Shown piece after piece: positions 32,883 through 40,515 of a stretch of 64,000 bases of DNA. The stretch is from contig OZ037858.1 in assembly GCA_964035575.1 (NCBI GenBank), positions 1,302,001 to 1,366,000 on the forward strand, read 5' to 3'. Each line of letters opens with the position of its first letter. Within the stretch, counting starts at the first letter, position 1. The notes below the pieces were generated by a model. The model saw only the letters and a program-made list of their open reading frames with translations. It searched no databases and was not told where the DNA came from. This DNA comes from Rhynchopus sp. YZ270_cl-10. Its lineage: Eukaryota; Euglenozoa; Diplonemea; Diplonemida; Diplonemidae. The position numbers and the translations under genes were made by a program.

Positions 32883-33001
32883 CGGACCAAAACATAGAAC
32901 CCCAGCCAAGCTTCCCAAACGAACTCCCCTCTCCACCATTTTCCCACACATTTTTTTTTTTTCACTTCCCCTTCAAAACACTTCTAAAAGGGGTAACTCG
33001 A

Positions 33002-34372
33002 ATGACCTCACTACTGGAAGAGCTGGGCGAGGCGGCGGCAGGCTTTACGCATTGTGGGGTCTTCAAGCACGGGGACAACGGAACGGCGGACCCTGAAGAA
33101 AACACTACACAAGCAGACATTATATTCCGACCTGCACAGACCGCCACCACTGAGGCAGATTTAGACATAACCAACACCACCACCACGGTCCAACAAAACA
33201 CCCCTACAACCACTAAGGTGGATACCGTCAACACCGTAAACACCTCAAGCGCGCCTAGCAGCAAAGAGGCTGTTTTATCTTCCATACGTGACAGCTTTGC
33301 TCAATTCGATACAACCTCCCTTGCACTCTCCTTGCAGAGGTATGGATGCAGCGACACATTGACGGACGATCTCGTTGAGTACGTCGGGCTTTCAAAACGT
33401 CTCCTTAGGACAGCAAGGTTTGCGGCAAAGCGGAGTTCCGACGCTGTGCATTCAGCTCTTTTGAGTAAAATCAATGGCGCAGACGCGGCACGGAATGTCA
33501 ACCGTGTTATGGGTGCATTGCAGGAATTAACCATGCTACTCCGTGCTGCGATGCACAGAACGGTCCTAGGGATGTCCAATGAAACAGACCAGCAACCCCC
33601 CCAATACAACTCAGAGGATGTACAGAACCAGCTTGTCCGTCTCCGCTCCACGCTCTTCTCCTTAGAGGATGTTATCACCATGTGTTCGTCATGTGTGCAA
33701 AGCGATGTCTTCACATCACCCCTCCCCATTGGCCCGCTCAATACCGCATTGCGTTGCTCTGTGCACAGAATGGAGGGTGTTCTGGCGGAGATCTGTCCTG
33801 CCAGAGCGTCTTTGGAGTGTTGTGACCGTCTTCGTGCGGTGCACGAAATGGTGGTAAAGGAACACCGTCTCTTCGGGGAAAGCTGTGAAGAACAGAACTG
33901 TGCGCAGCATGAAATGTGGATTGCGGAATTGAAGCAAATTCATTCCACTGCGCTGAGGGAACTGAGTGCGGTTGAATCTGAGCTGTTCGGAGTGAAGAAG
34001 ACAGTTCCGAAACAGTGCAGTGTTTCTGTACCAGATGCGGTGCCTGATGTTGTGCACGTTGTAGAGCATGTGGACGTTGAGGAGCCTCGCATCGATCATG
34101 TGGACGAAGTGATATCGATTGACACCACTGCGCCTACAGAGGTTCTAGTAGGATTCGGCGAGGTGCATGTGGCAGAGCAGGTGCACATATCACGTCCCGC
34201 AAATAGTGGTAGTCTCGCCGCCCCAGCACCACCCAAGGTGTTCAAAAAAACGGTCGAAAGAGAGGTTCATGAAGACTGTGCTTCCAGGGGTGCTGTTGTC
34301 CGCCCTGCCCCATCAGGTCTGCAAATGGATTTGCGAAGCGAGCTTCTCGACGCTCTGAAGAAACGGGGCTAG
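33002..34372 (+). CDS. Hypothetical helical protein
   Basis: This 456-residue protein is not one I recognise. The frame is open from 32801, but the start at 33002 was chosen because the earlier ATG sits inside the TGACTCA repeat and the extra 67 residues look like translated leader. The N-terminal 90 residues are Thr-rich and probably disordered. Residues of about 90-340 are rich in Leu, Ala, Arg and Glu and look alpha-helical, with several Cys. An acidic Val-rich stretch (His-Val-Asp-Glu patterns) and a basic end follow. There is no signal peptide or membrane segment. It lies 86 bp upstream of the SHIPPO-like gene, suggesting shared transcription. Confidence 0.65.
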   Translation: MTSLLEELGEAAAGFTHCGVFKHGDNGTADPEENTTQADIIFRPAQTATTEADLDITNTTTTVQQNTPTTTKVDTVNTVNTSSAPSSKEAVLSSIRDSFAQFDTTSLALSLQRYGCSDTLTDDLVEYVGLSKRLLRTARFAAKRSSDAVHSALLSKINGADAARNVNRVMGALQELTMLLRAAMHRTVLGMSNETDQQPPQYNSEDVQNQLVRLRSTLFSLEDVITMCSSCVQSDVFTSPLPIGPLNTALRCSVHRMEGVLAEICPARASLECCDRLRAVHEMVVKEHRLFGESCEEQNCAQHEMWIAELKQIHSTALRELSAVESELFGVKKTVPKQCSVSVPDAVPDVVHVVEHVDVEEPRIDHVDEVISIDTTAPTEVLVGFGEVHVAEQVHISRPANSGSLAAPAPPKVFKKTVEREVHEDCASRGAVVRPAPSGLQMDLRSELLDALKKRG

Positions 34373-34441
34373 AAAAAAAAAATACCACCACACACCCCCT
34401 CCTTTTTGCTTCACAACCCCTTCCCACCCTATCATACTACA

Positions 34442-34442
34442 G
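34442..34442 (+). promoter_or_regulatory. Candidate trans-splice acceptor, SHIPPO-like gene
   Basis: A pyrimidine tract ends in ACTACAG, 16 bp before the ATG at 34459. The segment from the previous stop (34372) to this AG contains no GT dinucleotide, so no cis-intron donor lies within the spacer. Confidence 0.55.
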
Positions 34443-34458
34443 GGTGTGTTTTTGGACA

Positions 34459-35262
34459 ATGTTTGGACCTTCGAAGCAGGTTTTTGATGAAAAGGTGAGG
34501 GCGCAGAAGAGTAAAGGGAAGAAGGAGTTGCCGACTCCTGCGCCGGGGAGTGGGTGTTTTACTTCGTTTGAGAAGGCGATGGTGAGGGGGAGCAGCAGCA
34601 CGATTGGACGCCATAACCACACCCCGAGGACCTCTAAGGCAAAGCAGGGCGATACACCGGGTCCAGCGTCGTTCAGCCCGCGAGCAGACACACAACACAG
34701 CTCCTCTGCTGTTATCAGCGCGAAACGCAATCACAGCCGCAAACGCGTTCCTTCCGCCGTCACCCCTGCCCCAGGAGAACGTGGCAGTGTCTACACCAGC
34801 TTTGGCCGTGCCTCGGAGAAGCGAACAAACCGCCCTACCACGCCAAACAAACGGCGCTCCGGAAGTGCTTCTGGGGACCCATTTTTTCAGCATTGGGCTG
34901 ACTCTCCTGGACCGGCAGCGTACAGCCCCAAGGTGCAAGCAGAAACGCCGTACACAGCCACCTTAGGAACGCGTGGAGAGAGCAAACCTCACTACATCCA
35001 GGCGGTGATCAATTCGCATGGGTTCATCCCTGTAGGCGATCCTGCCACAAAGCGTGCACCAGGCGACTGTAACATCGATACCGACTTTGACATCTCCGCC
35101 AAAACGTTCAACCACTACGCAAAATCCCAGGCAGAAACCAAAACGCGCAAAAGCTGCTCCCCATCTCTTGCAGGCTCCCCGGCCCGATCCCGCTCCTCGC
35201 ACGACCGCAGCTCTGTCTCCCCTCGAAGTGCGTCCACCGGTTCACCTAGAAAATTACGATAA
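34459..35262 (+). CDS. PGP-repeat (SHIPPO/STPG-like) basic protein
   Basis: This 267-residue, Lys/Arg/Ser-rich protein has Pro-Gly-Pro motifs followed by an aromatic residue, at about 65 (TPGPASF) and 148 (SPGPAAY), and a related APGD near 200. Such motifs define SHIPPO/STPG-type repeats found in proteins bound to flagellar microtubules in many eukaryotes. The C-terminus is Ser/Arg-rich and probably disordered. The first in-frame ATG is at 34444; 34459 is preferred because it lies downstream of the predicted acceptor and starts MFGPSK. It has no introns. Only two to three weak repeats are present, so assignment to the family is moderate. A role in the axoneme or cytoskeleton is inferred. Confidence 0.6.
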   Translation: MFGPSKQVFDEKVRAQKSKGKKELPTPAPGSGCFTSFEKAMVRGSSSTIGRHNHTPRTSKAKQGDTPGPASFSPRADTQHSSSAVISAKRNHSRKRVPSAVTPAPGERGSVYTSFGRASEKRTNRPTTPNKRRSGSASGDPFFQHWADSPGPAAYSPKVQAETPYTATLGTRGESKPHYIQAVINSHGFIPVGDPATKRAPGDCNIDTDFDISAKTFNHYAKSQAETKTRKSCSPSLAGSPARSRSSHDRSSVSPRSASTGSPRKLR

Positions 35263-35397
35263 GGAAATCCCCGAGAGGAACTGCAAAGGTTCTATAAAAT
35301 GAGGGGTCAACCTTGTCTACCTTTTTGTAACAAAACAGTAGCAACGAAACTCGAACACTTTCTTGAAGAAAAAAAAAATCTTACAGTTATACATAGG

Positions 35398-35428
35398 GGG
35401 AGTTGCATACAGTTTCCCTGCAACTCCC
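35398..35428 (+). repeat. Perfect 10 bp inverted repeat
   Basis: GGGAGTTGCA is followed 11 bases later by TGCAACTCCC. It stands 11 bp before a family B hairpin. Confidence 0.7.
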
Positions 35429-35439
35429 TAAGCGTGCAG

Positions 35440-35474
35440 CACTCCCGGGGGGCGTTCGATAACCCCGCGGAGTG
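35440..35474 (+). repeat. Hairpin repeat family B
   Basis: CACTCC pairs with GGAGTG, CGGGG pairs with CCCCG, and the tip is GTT-CGAT-AAC. Related copies lie at 36763 and 39870, sharing the CGATAACCCCGCGG-type core. Confidence 0.65.
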
Positions 35475-35725
35475 TCAGGTGCCTGCGTCCCAGAGGCGTT
35501 TTTGCACAACTTCACCTTTTTTTTGTGTCATTTGTTGGGGGCTCTTATGTTTAAACAAGAAGATATGGAGCAGTCAGACCGGAGCCATCCTAAGCAATCT
35601 CAGCTCTACAAACCTCAAGAGGGGATGAGGCTTACTGTCTGCAGTTCCTATCCCCCTAAAGGGTGATACAGAGCCCACCTTTGGTGGCCCATTTGCCAAT
35701 GTACACTCTGGGGCCGTTCTTCTTG

Positions 35726-35764
35726 AAGGTGACACTAAGCAGAGAGAGAGGCTTAGGGTCATCT
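35726..35764 (+). repeat. Hairpin repeat family A
   Basis: AAGGTGA pairs with TCATCT and CTAAGC with GCTTAG. The loop is extended to AGAGAGAGAG and CA is inserted on the 5' side. It lies 460 bp downstream of the SHIPPO-like gene. Confidence 0.75.
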
Positions 35765-35873
35765 CGTAACCTTTTCTTTCTTCTCCCCCCGCTCTGAAAC
35801 CTAGCTCCCCCCTCCCCTTGTCATCGTGCGACTATTTTCATATTTTCTTTTTTGTCATCTGCATGGATTACAA

Positions 35874-36219
35874 AAGATCTTAATTAAGATATGAGCGAAA
35901 AACACCGTTTTTTTAAGATCTTAGTCACAAGTTAGTGTTTTCTTAAAATTAAGTAAGATCTTAGTGTTTTGTGTTGAATATCTTAGTTTTTTTTTGTTAA
36001 GATCTTAGTTTCCACCAAAAAAAAACTAAGATCTTAAAAACAAAACTAAGATCTTAAAAATAAAGTGGCTACGATCTTAGAAAAAAAAACTAAGATCTTA
36101 GAAAAAAAACTAAGATCTTAGTTTTTTGGTGTTTTTTTCCACTAAGATCTTAGTGGAAAAAAAAAACTAAGAAGATATCAAAACCCCGCTCAAAAAAAAT
36201 TTCCCCTTACTAAGATCTT
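35874..36219. repeat. Array of AAGATCTT palindromes
   Basis: More than a dozen copies of (CT)AAGATCTTAG are separated by A- and T-runs. The left edge, AAGATCTTAATTAAG then ATATGAGC, parallels the left inverted repeat of the element at 38604 (AAGCCCTTACTAAG then GGATATGAGC), with only the palindrome core changed. It is probably one arm of a related element whose other arm is not visible. Confidence 0.65.
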
Positions 36220-36228
36220 TTGTTTACG

Positions 36229-36551
36229 TTCTCCGGCCAACCTCTAACATTAGAGAACGGGCCGCCGCCTTGCGCACATTGCTCAACAAGCTTCACCGCC
36301 TGTGCAAAGCCCTTGGGATTCAAAACCCATTTCCCGCATCTGCCATCTCCTCCTCACGGGGCCTCCGGTCCATTGGCGCACCCGGACTTATTGGCTACGA
36401 CCGTCGCCCAGTTTTTACGTACCCGCGCTACACTATGCACATGCTCGAACACGTCATCGTACGTGCCAAAATTACGAACTCCGGCTGGGGAAATGACATC
36501 ATCCCTGACAACAAACTTGTAGAAGCCAGCGCAGCTGAAGCTGTGCGATAA
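36229..36551 (+). pseudogene. Unassigned coding-like fragment
   Basis: About 100 codons are open up to TAA at 36549-36551, with protein-like composition (for example APGLIGYDRRPVFTYPRYT near residue 47) but no ATG at a sensible place; the first in-frame ATG is well inside. The upstream side runs directly into the palindrome array, so the front is missing or lies in another exon. A family A hairpin starts 10 bp after the stop. I do not recognise the family. Confidence 0.35.
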
Positions 36552-36561
36552 CGAATATGAT

Positions 36562-36596
36562 AAGGTGACTGAGCACGAGAGGCTTAGGATCATCTT
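36562..36596 (+). repeat. Hairpin repeat family A
   Basis: AAGGTGA pairs with TCATCTT, and CTGAGC pairs with GCTTAG using a G-U pair. ATAAAC and a T-rich tail follow. It starts 10 bp after a stop codon. Confidence 0.8.
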
Positions 36597-36762
36597 ATAA
36601 ACTTTTCTTTGTTTTCCATGCATCTGTGTTTGTTTGGAAAAATGAATGATCATTCCTGGCTTTATCCTGTAGATGGAGGCCATTTCAAGCTAGTTTTTTA
36701 GGTGGTTGATCCTTGGTGGGGTTTTATCTTATCAACCTTACTAAGCCGCGTGTACCGAAGTG

Positions 36763-36795
36763 CTCTCTGGGGGGGTTCGATAACCCCGCGGAGAA
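36763..36795 (+). repeat. Hairpin repeat family B
   Basis: GGGGTT-CGAT-AACCCC forms a 6 bp stem with a four-base tip, inside CTC/GAG. GAAGTGCTCTCTGG precedes it, as in the copy at 39870. Confidence 0.65.
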
Positions 36796-37031
36796 GTAGT
36801 GTCTTTGCATCCGCTTGTTAGGTGGGGGCGGAATCAGCTTTCAAGTTCTCATTCTTTTCGTCAGAAAATGACGGTTTTTTGTGTACAGTCTTCTCAGTCT
36901 CGTCAAAAGAGAAGTGTACCAGCCGTATTCTAGCCCCTTTTGTTTGGAAAATATTTGAGTGCAGACAACTTGGTTGAGTTGATTTATCGGGATGACAATA
37001 AAGAAAACCTTCACGACCATTTTTTTTTTGT

Positions 37032-37065
37032 AGGTGACTAAGCATGAGAGGCTTAGGTTCATCTT
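37032..37065 (+). repeat. Hairpin repeat family A
   Basis: AGGTGA pairs with TCATCTT through G-U, CTAAGC with GCTTAG, and the loop is ATGAGAG. A T-run ending in GTAG precedes it. Confidence 0.8.
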
Positions 37066-37555
37066 ATAAACCCCTTTTTTTTTTGAAAATGGCTGTGTGC
37101 CTGCTTTACCTGTGAGCAGATTATCAAAGAACAAAAAGAACAGAACAATATTACACCCTTCTCTCTCCACGTCTCTCCCAGTCAGCGTTTTTTCCCCCCA
37201 GTCAGTTCTGTTTTGTGTTTGAAAAGCAAATGTGGGTAGTTCTTCAGAGCGTGATATTACCCTTTTTTGTGTTTCTGTTTCTGTTTTGTGTGTGTGTGCT
37301 TTTTACAGTCAGGAACAGCTCCTTACAACGGAGTGATGTTCTCTACGACATGTTTCTTTTTTGCTTGATGTGCAAAAACTCTTGGGGTCCAATAGCCCTT
37401 TGAAATTGCCTTTTTTTGCGTCCGGTGATATGCACTGTTAGCTCCGTTATGTTTTTCTCTATTTTTTGCTCTGTTTCATTTTAAACTAATCATTGTGTTG
37501 ACTAGTGCGTTTGTGTGCCTCCCTGTGCACACCCCCTTTCCCACCCCCTTTTTGC

Positions 37556-37591
37556 AAGATGACTTGGCACTGTGAAACTAAGGTTCAGCTT
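37556..37591 (+). repeat. Hairpin repeat family A, diverged
   Basis: AAGATGA faces TCAGCTT, and CTTGG faces CTAAG. It keeps TTACAACCC after the stem. Confidence 0.55.
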
Positions 37592-38201
37592 ACAACCCTT
37601 GCGTATTTTTTTTTTAGGAATCCGGATTTTGCGTAATGCAGAAAAAACGGTTCTTTTTCATTTTTTATCAAAAAAAAAAATGTGTCAAAAAAAAAAAAAA
37701 ACAACTGTTACCACAATGGCCACGAAACGAGCCGTGCTTTTTTTTTTTTCTTTGTCCTCAACCACCACCTTTCCCTTAAAAGATTTTGCTGCATCATTTT
37801 CTTTGATCCCCTTTTCCCATTTCCCCCAGCTGGTAAGGTGCGCTTTATTTTGTAAAGTGATCACCCACTGTGCAAGCAATTCTGTTGGGCCGTATCGATA
37901 AGAGGGAACCTGGCTTTTTTGTGCGCTTTCCCCGTCAGCACGGCCCATCATTTTAACCTTGCATGGTAATCAAAAAAATTGTTTTATCTCTGTGTGTGAC
38001 AACAGTCAACGTAATTAATTGCATTTTAGTTTTTTTTGGGGGGAAACAGTGGGTATTGCGATTATATGGGTGGACCTGGAGAAGTTTTTGCATCCAGTTC
38101 CCAGCAAAATTGTACTATTTTTTTTTTGTGCTTTCATCTGGCTGACATCGTACAGTGGGTCAGTCGGAGATGCCTGCATCAAAATAACCATCATTTTTTT
38201 C

Positions 38202-38232
38202 AAGGTGAGCATGAGAGGCTTAGGTTCATCTT
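38202..38232 (+). repeat. Hairpin repeat family A, shortened
   Basis: The 5' inner arm lacks CTAA. GAGAGGCTTAGG, TTCATCTT and ATAAA with a T-rich tail are intact. Confidence 0.65.
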
Positions 38233-38497
38233 ATAAATTTTTCTTTTTTTTTTTTCCTTCGTAGAGATGCCTTGTGTGTTCTATGCACATTTCTCTAGTC
38301 CCCTTTCGTCCGTGCGTCGCCACGCATGGGACACACAGATCTTTCAACTCCCGTGAAAGGTGTCCACCCGAAAGGCACACCATCTTTCCTTCAAATCCGT
38401 TTATTTCATACCCCTCTTCTATAGCAGGTTTGGGACAATGTCTTTTTATGAGGTGGTCCCTTTTATAGCGCGTTGCTGCGCAATAACAAATGTGATC

Positions 38498-38534
38498 AAG
38501 GTTGACTAAGCAACGAGAGGCTTAGAGGCATCTT
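38498..38534 (+). repeat. Hairpin repeat family A
   Basis: CTAAGC pairs with GCTTAG around AACGAGAG. The outer arms AAGGTTGA and GCATCTT carry small insertions. Confidence 0.7.
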
Positions 38535-38603
38535 AATAAGCTTTTCTTTTATTTTGTTATCAATCTATTGATTGCATATGATGAAAATATTTTGTTGCGT
38601 ATA

Positions 38604-38807
38604 GTACGGCATCCATAAGCCCTTACTAAGGGATATGAGCTCCACCTCTTAATTTTTTAAGCCCTTAATTTTGAGATCAGCTAAAATTAAGGGCTTAATT
38701 TAAGGGCTTAATTTCTTACTAAGGGCTTACTAAGGGCTTACTAAGGGCTTAGTAAGAAATTAAGGGCTTAATTTAAGGGCTTACAAAAAGCTTACCAAGA
38801 GTGTACT
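38604..38807 (+). repeat. Left inverted repeat of TIR element 1
   Basis: It matches the reverse complement of 39645-39843 with small gaps. It is built from repeated TAAGGGCTTA decamers, themselves palindromic. Confidence 0.8.
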
Positions 38808-39287
38808 TACCCTAGGCATACTGTGCGGGCGAGTAGAAAAAACTCGCCCATTTTTGGAGGGCGAGTTTTTTTTCGGTGGGGATTTTACCTTGGGAAAAGT
38901 GCACCTGCGAAAATATGAGTGAAATTTCATTTGCCTGCAGGTATGCTATTAACCGGCATGGCGAGTACGTTGTACAGCGAATCTAGCCCCTACTCATGCC
39001 TTTGTGGTCCTCCATATCGTAGTGCATCTTGACAAGATGCACTACAATATGATACACACAGGACCTGAATTTGGGCGAGTTTTGGACGAATTTTGGCCGG
39101 TGTAGTCATAGACTCGATGCGAGTCGCATTCTCGGACTATTTTTGGTCTGGCGAAAAATTCTTGCACAATTCTCGCACGATTCTCCGTGGTCACGTAACG
39201 CTAAAATCCTCCGTGATGCGAGAATTACATGCGAGAATGCGATAATGAATCTCGCATGCGAACACCCAAAACCACGAAGGAGGACGC

Positions 39288-39620
39288 AAGCAAGGCTTTA
39301 CTGCACTTAGGTACAGGATACGTTGTCATTTTCAGGTACAAAAAAGGGTACTTTGAAGCAGTTGAGGCACACACCCGTTGCAAAATGCATCTGTACTTCA
39401 TTTCTGTGGGACCCACGCTAGACCCCAAAAGCTGTAATACATATATTTCCACCTCGGGACACCAGCGGATGTGGACCGAGGTGTTTTTTGGATGTTGAGA
39501 AGGATTTTTGTCCGATTGTAGAATTTTTTCGGTAAGTGTTGCATTTGTCCCACACTCTGACGATCGGGTGACGGAATTTTGGGTGATTTTTCACAATTAT
39601 CGCATTTTAATTTTGCTGAG
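39288..39620 (+). repeat. Dispersed repeat module shared with 60 kb region
   Basis: The block from AAGGCTTTACTGCACTTAGG through TTTTTCACAA resembles 60096-60150, 60361-60450 and 60647-60945. It contains the inverted repeat CCACCTCGG/CCGAGGTG at 39450-39484. The short reading frame across it is not convincing as a gene. Confidence 0.65.
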
Positions 39621-39644
39621 GTCCAAAACTACCCCTATGGTCTT

Positions 39645-39843
39645 AGTACACTCTTAGTAAGCTCTTTGTAAGCCCTTAAATTAAGCCCTTAATTTCTTAC
39701 TAAGCCCTTAGTAAGAACTCTAAGCCCTTAAATTAAGCCCTTAATTTTAGAGTGCCTTAAAATTAAGGGCTTAATGTAAGAGGTGGGAGGTGGTATTTTT
39801 ACCTCCGGAGGATAGGTCCTGGTAAGGGCTTATGGATGCCGTG
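39645..39843 (-). repeat. Right inverted repeat of TIR element 1
   Basis: It is the inverted counterpart of 38604-38807, ending GGATGCCGT. Confidence 0.8.
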
Positions 39844-39869
39844 GTATACCTTTACCAAAAAATGAAGTG

Positions 39870-39896
39870 CTCTCTGGGGTTCGCTAACCCGCGGAA
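39870..39896 (+). repeat. Hairpin repeat family B
   Basis: GGGTT-CGCT-AACCC is a shortened form with one loop change. It stands about 25 bp outside TIR element 1. Confidence 0.6.
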
Positions 39897-40494
39897 GAAC
39901 CGCTTACACTAATACGACCAAGCTTTCAAAGAAGAAAAGAATGTTGTGTAAAGAGTTTTCCTCATCTTTTTTTTTGCCTCCAATTTCGCTGCCATACTCT
40001 GCATGGGGGTTGTGCTGCCTTTTATGACAAGCCCTTTTTTTTTGGGATGGCATTTGAGTGGTCAGCACACCTCTCTCGGGTATCGGGTGAGGGGATTTGA
40101 TGTTACACTTTTTCTTTTTTTTTTTTTTTTGAAAAACTGACAATTTAATAGCTATTTTCTAAGGCGCTATCTGCGTCCATCCCTTTTGTAAATGGAAATG
40201 CCATTCGGGCGACGCTGTGTACAAGACCTACCTCGAGTAGGCAATTGTCAAATTAAAAAAACGAGAGCTTTTTTCTTTCACATTCATCCAAGAAAATCAG
40301 ACCTGCATTTGACTGTGTCCTTTTTCCTTCCCCCTCCCCTATAACACAGCCTTTGGTTTGCCACCTGCCACTAATATATACCTTCCACAAAGAACGTGCC
40401 TCAATTTTGTTTTTTTTTTTGTATCCGGATGGAGCAATGCTTTTTACCTCCTGCATGCAATCTCCCTCTTCTCCCTCCTCCTCATCCATTTCCA

Positions 40495-40495
40495 G
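40495..40495 (+). promoter_or_regulatory. Candidate trans-splice acceptor, multi-cNBD gene
   Basis: A C/T tract of about 45 bases ends in TTTCCAG, 20 bp before the ATG at 40516. An A-run lies between. Confidence 0.5.
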
Positions 40496-40515
40496 ATTTT
40501 TCAAAAAAAAAAAAA

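Larger units (their letters stand above)
31690..33001 (+). other. Intergenic region with clustered short motifs
   Basis: It contains six GACCTGT motifs (32010-32111), a possible decayed family A hairpin (about 32356-32393), and four abutting TGASTCA heptamers (32788-32815). A candidate acceptor TTATAG ends at 32882. No convincing gene is seen. Confidence 0.55.
35263..35873 (+). other. Gene-free stretch with several hairpins
   Basis: GGGAGTTGCA/TGCAACTCCC forms a perfect 10 bp stem at 35398-35428. A family B hairpin follows at 35440, CCACC/GGTGG occurs near 35679, and family A lies at 35726. The close run of stems could be a structured RNA, but I recognise no known class. Confidence 0.5.
36552..38603 (+). 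other. Gene-free stretch with hairpin repeats
   Basis: Family A hairpins lie at 36562, 37032, 37556, 38202 and 38498 and a family B hairpin at 36763. GGTTGAT/ATCAACC forms a small inverted repeat at 36704-36737. T-runs are frequent. No gene could be supported. Confidence 0.55.
38604..39843. mobile_element. TIR element 1, about 1.24 kb
   Basis: Inverted repeats of about 200 bp (38604-38807 and 39645-39843) start ACGGCATCCATAAGCCCTTA and consist largely of TTAAGGGCTTAA-like palindromes. GTATA lies outside each end (38599-38603 and 39844-39848) as a possible target duplication. The interior holds a terminator-like hairpin (38837-38871), a 13 bp palindrome (39019-39045) and a block shared with the element at 59480. 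No transposase is encoded, so it looks like a non-autonomous DNA transposon. The superfamily is undetermined. Confidence 0.75.
39844..40515 (+). other. Intergenic region before the multi-cNBD gene
   Basis: A family B hairpin lies at 39870. The rest is AT-rich with T-runs. A pyrimidine tract ends in TTCCAG at 40495, just upstream of the start codon. No gene is supported. Confidence 0.5.

Noticed and set aside
36763-36795. Family B hairpin read as a tRNA T-arm because of GGTTCGA
   Set aside because: The stem register does not give a 7-base loop and no D-arm, anticodon arm or acceptor stem surrounds it.
39229-39498. 89-codon frame inside TIR element 1
   Set aside because: The homologous block near 60.7 kb does not keep the frame open, so it is probably non-coding.
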